Assembly: GCA_003024175.1 (NCBI GenBank) | Contig: MDYQ01000451.1 | Coordinates: 1-27,341 of the forward strand | DNA from: Planoprotostelium fungivorum | Lineage: Eukaryota; Evosea; Variosea; Cavosteliida; Cavosteliaceae | Direction: 5' to 3' | DNA: 27,341 bases | In this document: piece by piece, positions 9,531 to 18,210 of the stretch | How positions within the stretch are numbered: the first letter of the stretch is position 1 | Layout: the number at the start of each line of letters is the position of its first letter | Program-made: the position numbers and the translations under genes | Notes under the pieces: model-generated | Told to the model about the DNA's origin: nothing | Database searches by the model: none | What the model saw: the letters and a program-made list of their open reading frames with translations, nothing else

Positions 9531-10190
9531 ATGTACGATGGAGAAGAGACACTCATCTCAGTCACTCTCAACGAACTCTACCGCACGTTCAACCGAGAGG
9601 CCATCGTAGAGATCGGACAGCTTGCCCTCAATTGCATTCCTTCTGAGATTTGTAAAGTCGGTGAAGAAGAGACGATCCTTTTCAGCTACAAGACGTACGA
9701 TAAGAATGGTGTCTTGTACCTTGGCTACGATTCAGACATCGGTGTATAGGTGATGTGTCTCATATCGATGTGGGAGGGCTCACAGTGACAGGTCGGTTCA
9801 GTCAAAGTGACCTACTCTCACAAGATTGTCAATGTGATGATGAAGTACGATGAAGATGATGGACATGAAATGAATTTTGGAGACGAAGAAGATCAAAGAA
9901 GGAAAAGCACCGGGAGAGCCAGCACCGCCAGCCTTGGTGAAGGCTTTCGTCAACAAACCGAAGCTCCTCTTACCTTTCAATCGCAGCGTGACGGCTATCT
10001 CATCATCGATCTGGGAATCATCTTTGTGCAATCACTTTGATCACGTTAAGACGAACGAGGTACTGTCACCTGATTTGAGCAGGATATCGAAGATTTGGAA
10101 AGACAATCACCCAAAATGCGTCGCACGACGATCCGAATTCATAACGAAGACTTCTACAAGAGATCTTATCCACCTTTGATGTGACATGGN
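9531..10190 (+). CDS. Unrecognised gene fragment ending at a gap
   Basis: Open frame from ATG 9531: MYDGEETLISVTLNELYRTF, then EIGQLALNCIPSEIC...LFSYKTYDKNGVLYLGYDS. After a probable intron (about 9749-9793, GTGATG...GTGACAG) a new frame continues, including KKIKEGKAPGEPAPPALVKA and KPKLLLPFNRSVTAISSSIW, then LSPDLSRISKIWKDNHPKC, a sentence that recurs twice more in this window (see repeats). The sequence stops at the 'n' at 10190. A partial, unidentified protein; the first part has a beta-rich look. Exon limits are approximate. Confidence 0.35.
10066..10189 (+). repeat. Copy 1 of the 'SRISKIWKDNHPKC' repeat
   Basis: This segment matches, inverted, 11149-11455, but lacks about 190 bases found there between two AGAGA copies: here CTACAAGAG runs straight into ATCTTATCC. 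It ends at the 'n' at 10190. The missing piece has no GT-AG ends, so it looks like a deletion between short direct repeats, or an assembly joint, rather than a spliced-out intron. Confidence 0.7.
10190..10190. other. Scaffold gap
   Basis: Single 'n' cutting copy 1 of the repeat. No duplicated overlap is visible on the right side, unlike at four other gaps, so real sequence is probably missing. Confidence 0.8.
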
Positions 10191-10349
10191 TTTGAAAGAA
10201 ATGAGATCCAACGGTTGTTTGCCGGTGATCTACACCTCGCGTCAAGCCAATCGCTGATCTGATGGAAAAGGAACAACGAACACAACAAGTACGTTCTGCG
10301 GCGCGTGTAATGTTGAATGCCACCGCATCGTGCGATCAGATTTGATGAT

Positions 10350-10675
10350 GATGAAGGTCTGTTATACTAGTCGGACAGAGAAGAAGAGAAGGGAGACAGA
10401 GTGGAGGCTGGCACTTCTTCTTTGAGGAGATCAATCAAAGATACTCTTTTCACAGAGCTGTTTGTAGACTGTCACCTGATTTGAGCAGGATATCGAAGAT
10501 TTGGAAAGACAATCACCCAAAATGCATCGCATATATATCATTGATTGTGGCTCTAGGATTTCTTCAGAAGGCTCCTTCGGCTTTTCTTTACATGATGAAT
10601 GACGGAGACAGCACCGAAGAAGTGTTAGAGAGTCAGTCAGATCTACCTTACCCGCTGATCAGAAAGCCACTCTAG
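10350..10675 (+). repeat. Copy 2 of the repeat, open frame with hydrophobic segment
   Basis: 10370-10535 is similar to the reverse complement of 11395-11600 (shared GAGAAGGGAGACAGAGTGGAG, then the TTTGTAGACTGTCACCTG stretch and the SRISKIWKDNHPKC coding part). Past the shared part it diverges into IAYISLIVALGFLQKAPSAF (a probable membrane-spanning segment) and ends at TAG about 10673. I do not recognise the protein. Shared and unique portions make this look like a family of dispersed copies rather than one gene. Confidence 0.5.
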
Positions 10676-11147
10676 AACCTCACCAAGATCTTGAAGGGTA
10701 TGTCGCTTCACCAACTCAACGAGGAAGAGGGGAGACTTTGGAGAGAGTCGACTCGATGAAAGGATATATATATATATCAGAAGATACTGGAGGTCAGGGT
10801 GGTGGGAAAGAGAAGACCGGTGAAGGAGCTCACGAGGAGGAAGAGGAAACTGTCGTGCTTGGCTGCAAAAACATGGAGGGGGCCGTACAGTCAGGGTCAA
10901 CGGAAGTGGATTACCAATCCAGCCAAGGCCTTTAGAAGATCACGGTAGGAGAGGGGTAGAGAGGGTGTCAAAGACAAGGAAGACCTGGTTGTCTCCAGGG
11001 CCGAACAAACTACCATATATGGTGTACAAGAGGATGTCAGGGATGGCAATAGCCAATTGGTAAGATCTACGGAGCGGCACTGGCAAAGAGACACCTTGTC
11101 AGGAGTCGTTGGTGCTGAACGAGTCTCTGAGGCCTCCATGAAGGATT
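10676..11147. other. Unassigned, with a short (TA)n tract
   Basis: Overlapping open frames on both strands, none convincing. A plus-frame stretch (RPVKELTRRKRKLSCLAAKT) is Lys/Arg-rich. A (TA)n tract sits at about 10762-10777. No repeat copy or RNA gene is seen. Confidence 0.3.
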
Positions 11148-11148
11148 C

Positions 11149-11667
11149 CATGTCACATCAAAGGTGGATAAGATCTCTGGTCTGTCTGCCAAACCAAAGA
11201 AGATCATCCAGTCGTGAGTGAAAGATGACATGTACGGGCTTGTGTAGAAGGCAGAATGTATCTTTTGAACCTCCAGAAAGATCGTACAGAGGCTTATATG
11301 ATGAGGGCAGAGCAGCTATGTACGGTGAATGTATATAAAGCCACATTTTGTCTCTTGTAGAAGTCTTCGTTATGAATTCGGATCGTCGTGCGACGCATTT
11401 TGGGTGATTGTCTTTCCAAATCTTCGATATCCTGCTCAAATCAGGTGACAGTCTACAAACAGCTCTGTGAAAGAGTACCTTTGATTGATCTCCTCTCCTT
11501 CTGTCTATCTCTCCTCTTTCTCTCTCCACTCTGTCTCCCTTCTCTTCTTCTCTGTCTGACTCCAAGGAGGCTGGCACTTTTTCTTTCTCGTCTTCTCTGG
11601 TCTTTCCTTCGGTACAGGAGATGTCTCTGAGAAGTGTCTGGCCTCTACCAAAATTATTGCGTCTCAT
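11149..11667 (-). repeat. Copy 3 of the repeat, inverted, longest version
   Basis: On the minus strand this carries the same order as copies 1 and 2 (GAGAAGGGAGACAGAGTGGAG part, TTTGTAGACTGTCACC, SRISKIWKDNHPKC, KTSTRD) and is open for 169 codons. It alone contains the 190-base insert coding MWLYIHSPYIAALPSSYKPL. Its outer end (GGAATCCTTCATGG) extends beyond where copy 1 is cut by the gap. With copy 1 it forms a broken palindrome around about 10.2-11.1 kb, so one or both arms may be a scaffolding product. Confidence 0.6.
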
Positions 11668-12000
11668 TGACAGTCATCAACGCCAAGAGGGCCAACTTCA
11701 AGGCACCTCCTTTTGATCCAAAAGATCAAGAGGACGAGAAAGATCCTTACCAAGGAGCTCGTATCAAACTGAGTCTATACATGAGTGGGGTAGTCGGTGG
11801 TCATCTTCTTCTTCTTAGGATTGGCTCACCTATTAACGATAGTACTGTTGAGAGAGTATAGAAGAGTTCTAGACCTGGTTGCTGTTTGTGTTGCAAAACG
11901 GCTAAGAACACTGATTTATTCGATAGAGAGCTATTCTACAATGCGCCGTTTCCTCGATATTCCAAATGCCATTATTCTCTGTATGTCTGCGGTCGAATCC
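11634..12000 (+). CDS. Possible membrane protein tail, unrecognised
   Basis: Plus frame: INAKRANFKAPPFDPKDQED...DPYQGARIKLSLYMSG up to about 11790; after a one-frame shift or small intron a hydrophobic run VIFFFLGLAHLLTIVLL precedes REYRRVLDLVAVCVAKRLR. This looks like a cytosolic loop, one membrane segment and a basic stretch. The last part overlaps what should be the LTR of the neighbouring retroelement, so the terminal frame is likely accidental. No family recognised. Confidence 0.3.
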
Positions 12001-12020
12001 TGACATTGTCCCCTTGATTC
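12001..12020 (-). other. Polypurine tract and LTR start of the Ty3/gypsy element
   Basis: On the minus strand, 24 bases after the pol region, the sequence ATCAAGGGGACAA (12006-12018) is followed at once by TGTCAGGATTCGACC (from 12005 downward). A purine run next to TGT is the usual 3' layout of LTR retrotransposons: the tract primes plus-strand DNA synthesis and TG begins the LTR. No second LTR is in the window, so the LTR length cannot be measured; it would extend below 12005. Confidence 0.5.
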
Positions 12021-12028
12021 TGGTAGAA

Positions 12029-15000
12029 TCACTTCTTACGCCTCTTTGTCTGGGTGGGATCGCCCTTCTGATTGAAAGCTTGTAACTGATCAGGACTGTT
12101 CTCGAGATTATCTGCTGGGATCCACAGGTCATGTTCTGGGCCGTAACCTTTCCACCTGACCAGGTACTGCTTCTGACAATAGCAGGTACGGGCGTCCAAT
12201 ATGGTCTCTACCTCGTATTCTACCTCACTGCCAATTACAACGGGTGGAGGTGGTTTACGCTTTTGACCTTCCATTGTGTTCTCCACATATGGGATGAGAA
12301 GGGACGAATGAAATACGGGAAAGACTTTGATCTGAGGTGGCAGGTCAAGGACGTACGAACTGGAGGAGTGGGCTGCCTTTATGATGGTGTAAGGGCCCAT
12401 CCATTTGTCTGCCCATTTTGGTTTAGGGCGTGACGTGGTAAAATTCTTTGTTGATAATAGAACTTTGTCCCCTGGCTTGTAATCTGGTTCTGCCGAACGA
12501 TGCCTGTCAGCAAACCGCTTCATATCTTGACGTGCACGTTCGAGATTTGAATGTAAGAAGTCGGAATACTCGCGAAGTTTCACTGCAAGGATATTGGGAT
12601 CATCCGATATCGATCGACTACCACTGCCTGCGTTGGGGTGTAACCCTTGGTTCGCAAAGAAGGGGGTTGTGCCCGTGGCAGTGTGGATCGAATTATTATA
12701 AGAGAACTCTGCAGTGGCAAGGAGAGGGACCCAGTCGTCTTGCATATATGAGCAGAATATGCGTAGATACTGGTTCAGCACTGAGTTTACTCTTTCCGTC
12801 TGACCGTCAGTTTCAGGGTGGTAAGCCGTCGAAAGTAATGGCTCAGTACCAATAGCGTTCCAGAATGATTTCCAGAAGCCAGAACTGAATTGAGGTCCAC
12901 GATCAGAGATGATGTGTTCTGGGATGCCGTGGTGGCGGAACACCCTGTCGATGTATAGTGTTGCTGTCTCTTCGCTTGTAATTGTATTCTTACAAGGGAT
13001 GAAGTGAGACATTTTCGTGAATCGATCTACAACGACCATTATAGCGTTGAAGCCTTGGCACTCTGGAAGTTCGACCATGAAGTCAATGGTCACAGATTTC
13101 CATCGGTTTGAGGGAACTGACAAGGGCTGCAGTAGTCCTGATTGCTTACAATGGGAGTGTTTGGCTCGTTGGCAGACATCACACGATTTTACGTAGGATT
13201 CGATGTCATGAGTCATCTTGGGCCACCAGTAATCACGAGAGACTAGCTCCTTGGTCTTTCTTATACCATAGTGTCCGGCTATTGGAGAATCGTGTTTGAC
13301 AATGAGGATCGTTGTACGTTCCGACTTTGGGACATACATCATGCCGTTATATAACAGCAAACCATCCTTGAGTTCGAAACCTTGGTGGGTTGAATCTGCA
13401 TCATCAACTCCTTCTTCGTAACGTTTCATTTTGCCAGAATCGTAAGGGAATCTGGGGCGAGCTTTGCTATGAACGTTATCCATCCATTTGATGACAGAAT
13501 GGTAGTTTTCGTCGCTCTGATAGGCCTCAATGATACGTTTGTCGATTTGGGAATGAGAGATCGAATCATCTTTTGTGACTTTCAAAAGTGCTGCAAACAA
13601 ATGCGGGGGAAGTAGACATGCCTGTTGAGCAGTTTTGTCCCCTATGTCTAATTCATCTTGTTCTCTTCGGGACAAGGCGTCAGCCACGACATTTGTTTTG
13701 CCGGGTCGATGTTCGAGCGTGAAATTGAAATTGGACAGGAATTGCCACCATCGCACTTGATGTCGATTGAGTGATTTGGACGTCATGAAGTACTTCAGAT
13801 TGTTGTGATCTGTAAGGATATGGAATGGTGTAGATGTCTCCATCGTATAGTGACGCCATCCTTTAAGCGACTCGATAATTGCCAATAGCTCTTTATCGTG
13901 TGTGTCGTAATTGAGCTCGGCAGGTTGTAACTTTCTTGAAAGAAATCCCACAGGATGAATACCATCGCTGTGTACTTGGGAAAGTACTCCTGATATGGCA
14001 AAATCGGACGCATCGGTCTCAAGGATGATGGGGAGATCGGGATTGAAATGACGACATANTCCGACTTTGGGACATACATCATGCCGTTATATAACAGCAA
14101 ACCATCCTTGAGTTCGAAACCTTGGTCGGTTGAATCTGCATCATCAACTCCTTCTTCGTAACGTTTCATTTTGCCAGAATCGTAAGGGAATCTGGGGCGA
14201 GCTTTGCTATGAACGTTATCCATCCATTTGATGACAGAATGGTAGTATTCGTCGCTCTGATAGGCCTCAATGATACGTTTGTCGATTTGGGAATGAGAGA
14301 TCGAATCATCTTTTGTGACTTTCAAAAGTGCTGCAAACAAATGCGGGGGAAGTAGACATGCCTGTTGAGCAGTTTTGTCCCCTATGTCTAATTCATCTTG
14401 TTCTCTTCGGGACAAGGCGTCAGCCACAACATTTGTTTTGCCGGGTCGATGTTCAAGCGTGAAATTGAAATCGGACAGGAATTGCCACCATTGCACTTGA
14501 TGTCGATTGAGTGATTTGGACGTCATGAAGTACTTCAGATTGTTGTGATCTGTAAGGATATGGAATGGTGTAGATGTCTCCATCGTATAGTGACGCCATC
14601 CTTTAAGCGACTCGATAATTGCCAATAGCTCTTTATCGTGTGTGTCGTAATTGAGCTCGGCAGGTTGTAACTTTCTTGAAAGAAATCCCACAGGATGAAT
14701 ACCATCGCTGTGTACTTGGGAAAGTACTCCTGATATGGCAAAATAGGACGCATCGGTCTCAAGGATGATGGGGAGATCGGGATTGAAATGACGACATACG
14801 TCGGCTGAAATGAACGCCTCTTTTGTTGCATCAAATGCAGACTGTAACGAAGTATCCCAACGCCATGGTGTATTTTTCCTCGTCATATCTGTCAACAGGG
14901 TGACAATAGAGGAGTACCCTCTTATGAAACTGCGATAGAAGCTGCAGAAACCCAAAAAGGATTGGAGAGCCTTTAGGTTTGTGGGTGGTTCCCAATTACG

Positions 15001-15559
15001 GATAGCTTCCAATCGATCTGGACACATGTGTACACCATCTGGTGTTACTTCGTAACCAAGGAATTGTACTTTAGTCGTGTGGAACGTACATTTCTTGAGA
15101 TTAACGGAAAGTTTTTCGTCAATGACACGCTGCAGCACTTGACGTACGTGCGTCACGTGTTCAGTGTAAGATAGCGAATAGATGAGGAAATCGTCCAAAT
15201 ATATCTGTACAAATATATCGAGCATGTCCGCAAAGGTGCGGTTCACTTTGGATTGGAAATTTCCGGGACAATTTGAGAGTCCAAAAGGCATGACTAAGTA
15301 TTCAAACAGACCGTACCGGGTCCTAAAAGCAGTCTTCCACTCGTTGCCTTTCTTGATTCTAACCAACCAATACGCATCCTTAAGATCTAACGCGGTGAAG
15401 ATCTTAGCGGACCGTATCCAATCAAGCATTTCGTCGATAAGCGGCAGTGGATAGGTGCTTTTGACCGTTACATCGTTCAAACGACGATAGTCAACACATA
15501 GGCGAAGGGTGCCGTCTTTTTTCTTGGCAAAAAGGATGGGAGCTCCACAGGGTGACTTT
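12029..15559 (-). pseudogene. Gypsy Pol polyprotein: RT, RNase H, integrase, chromodomain
   Basis: Enzyme of a retrotransposon that copies its RNA into DNA and inserts it. Visible in order on the minus strand: RT starting SPCGAPILFAKKKDGTLRLC with the catalytic YLDDFLIYS; RNase H with ETDASYFAISGVLS and HILTDHNNLKYF; an HHCC zinc finger (HDSPIAGHYGIRKTKELVSR ... CDVCQRAK); the integrase DDE core (VTIDFMVELP, SDRGPQFSSGFW, HPETDGQTERVNS); a GPY/F-like segment (KWMGPYTIIKA); and a C-terminal chromodomain (EVETILDARTCYCQKQYLVR then WKGYGPEHDLWIP), ending in basic TQTKRRKK. The two halves each read open, with no internal stop apart from the scaffold joint at 14059. The chromodomain would direct integration to marked chromatin (known for chromoviruses). 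It lacks gag, protease and the start of RT, so this copy cannot act alone. Confidence 0.93.
13320..14798. repeat. Assembly duplication: 739 bp repeated around the 'n' at 14059
   Basis: 13320-14058 equals 14060-14798 without indels and with about seven substitutions. The left copy ends and the right copy begins exactly at the 'n'. That is what an unmerged overlap between two contig ends looks like. Confidence 0.93.
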
Positions 15560-15561
15560 GG

Positions 15562-15626
15562 GGGTGGTGGCTAAGGGGCAGGGTTTATACGCAACATTCA
15601 GCTAAATTGCAGTGCTAAATCGCATT
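15562..15626 (+). repeat. Left terminal inverted repeat
   Basis: Begins GGGTGGTGGCTAAG, abutting the interrupted gypsy pol frame. The best-matching outer 37 bases end GCAACATT (mismatches to the right end at positions 15, 22 and 29). The inner part contains GCTAAATTGC and GCTAAATCGC, the first members of the subterminal motif family. Confidence 0.9.
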
Positions 15627-15777
15627 GTACTTCAAAACTTTTATTATACATCAATCGATGTAAATGGACAGTCGGTGGTTGTGTCGATGGTGCGGAGCTG
15701 TCCAGACAGTGGTGCTGTTAACTACGCGATTTCGCTGATAGTTTCTGCGATATTGCTGACATATTCAGCGATTTAGC
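15601..15777 (+). promoter_or_regulatory. Left subterminal motif array (GCGATWTWGC family)
   Basis: Ten-base motifs at 15601 (GCTAAATTGC), 15614 (GCTAAATCGC), 15726 (GCGATTTCGC), 15747 (GCGATATTGC) and 15768 (GCGATTTAGC), in both orientations. Repeated short motifs just inside the ends are where many eukaryotic transposases bind (known for CACTA, Mutator and hAT elements). Binding here is inferred from position and repetition only. A start of transcription could also use the region. Confidence 0.65.
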
Positions 15778-15959
15778 GGGACATTTGTTAACAGCATATT
15801 TCACCTGATTGACCTGATCATCTAGCTGTGCAGGGAGTACTCACTCTCATCACGCTGGTCACTAGAATATTGTCTAACGTCAGACATCAAATCGTCAAAT
15901 GAGGGCAGTCAACACCCACCTATCATCTTGAAGGGTTTCTTCTGGATTTTGACAACACA

Positions 15960-17350
15960 GACGTTGGCAAGAGCAGACACTAAAAGTATTGCACTGCACG
16001 ACGTCAGTGCTGACGGAAGACGATTTTGCTCACCTGGTGTCTCTTTGAGAGCATACTTGCAGGCAGTCAATCACAGGCATGAAAGAGACTCATCTTGCAC
16101 CTTGTAAGAGAATCGGCACTTGGTGGACACCGTGTCACCCATAGGTCAATGCCATCTTGACATAAAGCGACTAGAGCTCGTTCAACCACGCGCCAATGCA
16201 CTCCTAGATATCGTCAATTCGTTCGACGCCAATGCCAACGAATTGGATAGACAAGCCACGTGAGCCAAATGAGGAAATTGAAACACTCACCACTGCACAC
16301 AGCCAATAGCGCCACATTCACTGGAGGAGGAATTTCCCCTGTGGATCACCTGGTAGAGAATATTAACCATTCTCAATGAAATTTGGCCTCACTCAGCAAA
16401 CAGTTGATTTCAAGAATCACCACTCACCTCGTCACAATCAGATGTACACATTCACCCTCCTCAATGACTAGCTCAGAGGAGGCTGTGGCATACACACTCC
16501 TAGACAGTGGCCTGCAATCTGCAGGAGATTCTTGTGATGCACCTTGAGCTGACAATTGACCCAATCAACCTACAAATCAATGAGTAAAAATCGAAGAGAT
16601 TCATCATCTTGACACCACTCACCAATACAAGCAGATCGATACAGTACAAGACCAAGAGCTCCGAAGGAACTTTGTAAGCAGGTGTGGCAAGAGGATCAAC
16701 AACAGACCAACCCAGTCATCCACCTTACCGTTTGTGCGATTTAGCTGACCTTCATCTGCGATATAGCTCAGCGATATAGCACATTTGTATCGCCTCACAT
16801 ATTTGCAGTGCCAATCTCTGACGCTGTTCCTCTCAATCGCTCTCGCCTCAACCTACAAACTATGTCAGTTTTTTACCCGCAAAGATCAGCAAGGCTGTGA
16901 CAACACTGAGGAGATGTTGTCGAGAGATTACGCCAACAATACTGATCTGCACAATGTCAGTGCTGATTCGAGACGATCTCACTCACCTCACTACCCTTTG
17001 AGCACACTAGCAGACATTCAGCCACGGACATCAAAGCGACTCACCTCTCACCTTGCAAGAGAACAAAGACTTGGTAGAGACTCCGGCCACCCAAAGGGAC
17101 GAAGAAATTGCCATACCTAGCAACTCCAGCTCGTTTGACCACACAGCCAATGCACTCCTGGATGACATCAATTCGTTTGACACCAAAGCCAACGCATCAG
17201 ATAGACGAGCCACGTCTACCAAACAAAGAGATTGCATTGACTCACCTCCAATAGCCCCACATCCACCGGAGGAGGACTCTCTGCTCTAAATTACCTGGTA
17301 GAGATTATGAACAATTCTCAACAACCATTGACCTCACCTCGACTCCCCAA
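15960..17350. repeat. Diverged tandem duplication, about 0.95-kb offset
   Basis: About 15985-16400 and 16930-17350 are recognisably the same sequence: both hold a CAATGCACTCCT-GAT-TCAATTCGTT-GAC core (16193 and 17150), the CTTGCA/CTTGTAAGAGAA stretch and a GGAGGAGGA...CACCTGGTAGAGA stretch. The second copy is open in plus frames (TANALLDDINSFDTKANASD), while the first has stops and shifts, though NSATFTGGGISPVDHLVENI still parallels NSPTSTGGGLSALNYLVEIM. One copy seems to be decaying. In between, 15780-15960 and 16420-16730 show nothing I can name. Confidence 0.6.
16737..16780 (+). promoter_or_regulatory. Internal motif cluster
   Basis: Three direct copies: GCGATTTAGC at 16737, GCGATATAGC at 16758 and again at 16771. 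They are in the same orientation, about 1.2 kb from the left end, next to the duplicated segment below, and could mark an older, nested element end. Confidence 0.55.
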
Positions 17351-17586
17351 CAACAAAGGTCCAATCTGCTCGCCCACCAACATCCACCCCTTGGACCAGA
17401 TTGATGAACAAAGCATCCCAGACTCTCCTACAAAGAGTTAACAACAGACTCACCCCACTTGAACGTTGGATTGAGGAGCACGGTGGCACTACGCATCTAC
17501 TCAGAGTTAGCCTTCAACACCAACGCAACAAAATCGTTCTCCTCATACTCGTACATCAGACTACACTCAAATCTGTGTTGAATTAG
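17050..17586 (+). CDS. Putative fourth element gene, disordered polar protein
   Basis: Three overlapping plus-frame stretches look coding: ENKDLVETPATQRDEEIAIP...TANALLDDINSFDTKANASD (17059-17225), TSTGGGLSALNYLVEIMNNS...PLDQIDEQSIPDSPTK (17262-17440) and VNNRLTPLERWIEEHGGTTH...TTLKSVLN ending TAG 17584-17586. They are in different frames and I could not place convincing introns between them, so the model is incomplete. The encoded sequence is polar and acidic with a helical end. Support comes from partial conservation of frame with the decayed upstream copy. Its 3' end overlaps the end of the convergent small basic gene by about 30 bases. Function unknown. Confidence 0.35.
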
Positions 17587-18135
17587 CTTGATGCGATTTC
17601 GAGATTGCTCACCTTGATGTTGGACACCAAGCAATTTTTGACTCACAATCAAAAAATCGAATCAGCATTACAAGATCCACAGCAGCTTACTTCTTGGTTT
17701 TGGCAGTGCGTTTCTGGGTGCTAACCAATTTCGCGCTGCCAGTTGTTTTGACGGCTACAATCCTCTCAGTTTACTTCAACATGTATGTATGTCTCACCTG
17801 GCTTTGCTCCTATGGCCTTCTTGGAAGGTTCTGACTTCTTGTTGACTGTATGGATCAGCTGCTGTATACGTATCTATCCCACCTTCTTGAGCGTTCTTTC
17901 TACGCTTTGGTGCTGCCTTCTCCTCCACTTTGTCATCTGCAGTCGATTGAGCTTTCCTACTACGCTTTGGTGCTGGCTTCTCTTCTTCTTTATCATCTGC
18001 AGTTGATCAGCTTATGAAGAATGATTACACTCACTTGATGCAGGCCTCTTGTGTGCACCTCTCACGAAATCGACCATCATGTTAAGGAATGTAGGGTCTT
18101 TAAACANTCAGCGGTGTGTTGTTTGTCATGGTCAT
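17556..18135 (-). CDS. Small Lys/Ala/Pro-rich basic protein, histone H1-tail-like
   Basis: From ATG 18080 six exons (18080-18035, 17996-17883, 17845-17798, 17754-17691, 17641-17613, 17572-17556) join with GT-AG introns of 31-49 nt to exactly 106 codons. The product is MMVDFVRGAHKRPAS, then two copies of a DDK-EEK-APKR-RK-AQ unit, then VNKKSEPSKKAIGAKPAVKT and STQKRTAKTKK: the composition of a histone H1 tail or other DNA-coating protein. No globular domain is visible. Upstream of the ATG the frame stays open (FKDPTFLN) to the 'n' at 18107, and on the other side MTMTNNTPL starts at 18135, 75 bases after the stop of the next gene, so the true start may be there. It could compact the element's DNA or help the transposase bind; that is inference. 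Confidence 0.65.
18107..18107. other. Scaffold gap inside the small basic gene
   Basis: Single 'n' between MTMTNNTPL and FKDPTFLN on the minus strand. No duplicated overlap is seen. The gap's true length decides whether those two pieces belong to one exon. Confidence 0.8.
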
Positions 18136-18210
18136 CTAAGGACAGGTTGATGTAGGTTCGGCTTTGAGTATAACCTACGTGATGTGAGTCTTATATAATG
18201 ACATTGAGAT

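Larger units (their letters stand above)
12001..15561 (-). mobile_element. Ty3/gypsy chromovirus, 5'-truncated, with a scaffold duplication
   Basis: The minus strand holds the RT, RNase H, integrase and chromodomain order of a Ty3/gypsy chromovirus. Gag, protease, the first part of RT and the 5' LTR are missing because the coding frame ends at 15559, exactly where the inverted repeat of the large DNA transposon begins. 13320-14058 and 14060-14798 are the same 739 bases with about seven differences on either side of an 'n'. A real element would have this region once; corrected, the preserved part is about 2.8 kb. The two versions differ by about 1%, so at least two young copies or alleles exist in the genome. 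Confidence 0.9.

Noticed and set aside
14535-14834. Separate minus-strand frame inside gypsy pol (MMQQKRRSFQPTYVVISIPI...)
   Set aside because: It is an out-of-frame shadow of the RNase H coding region.
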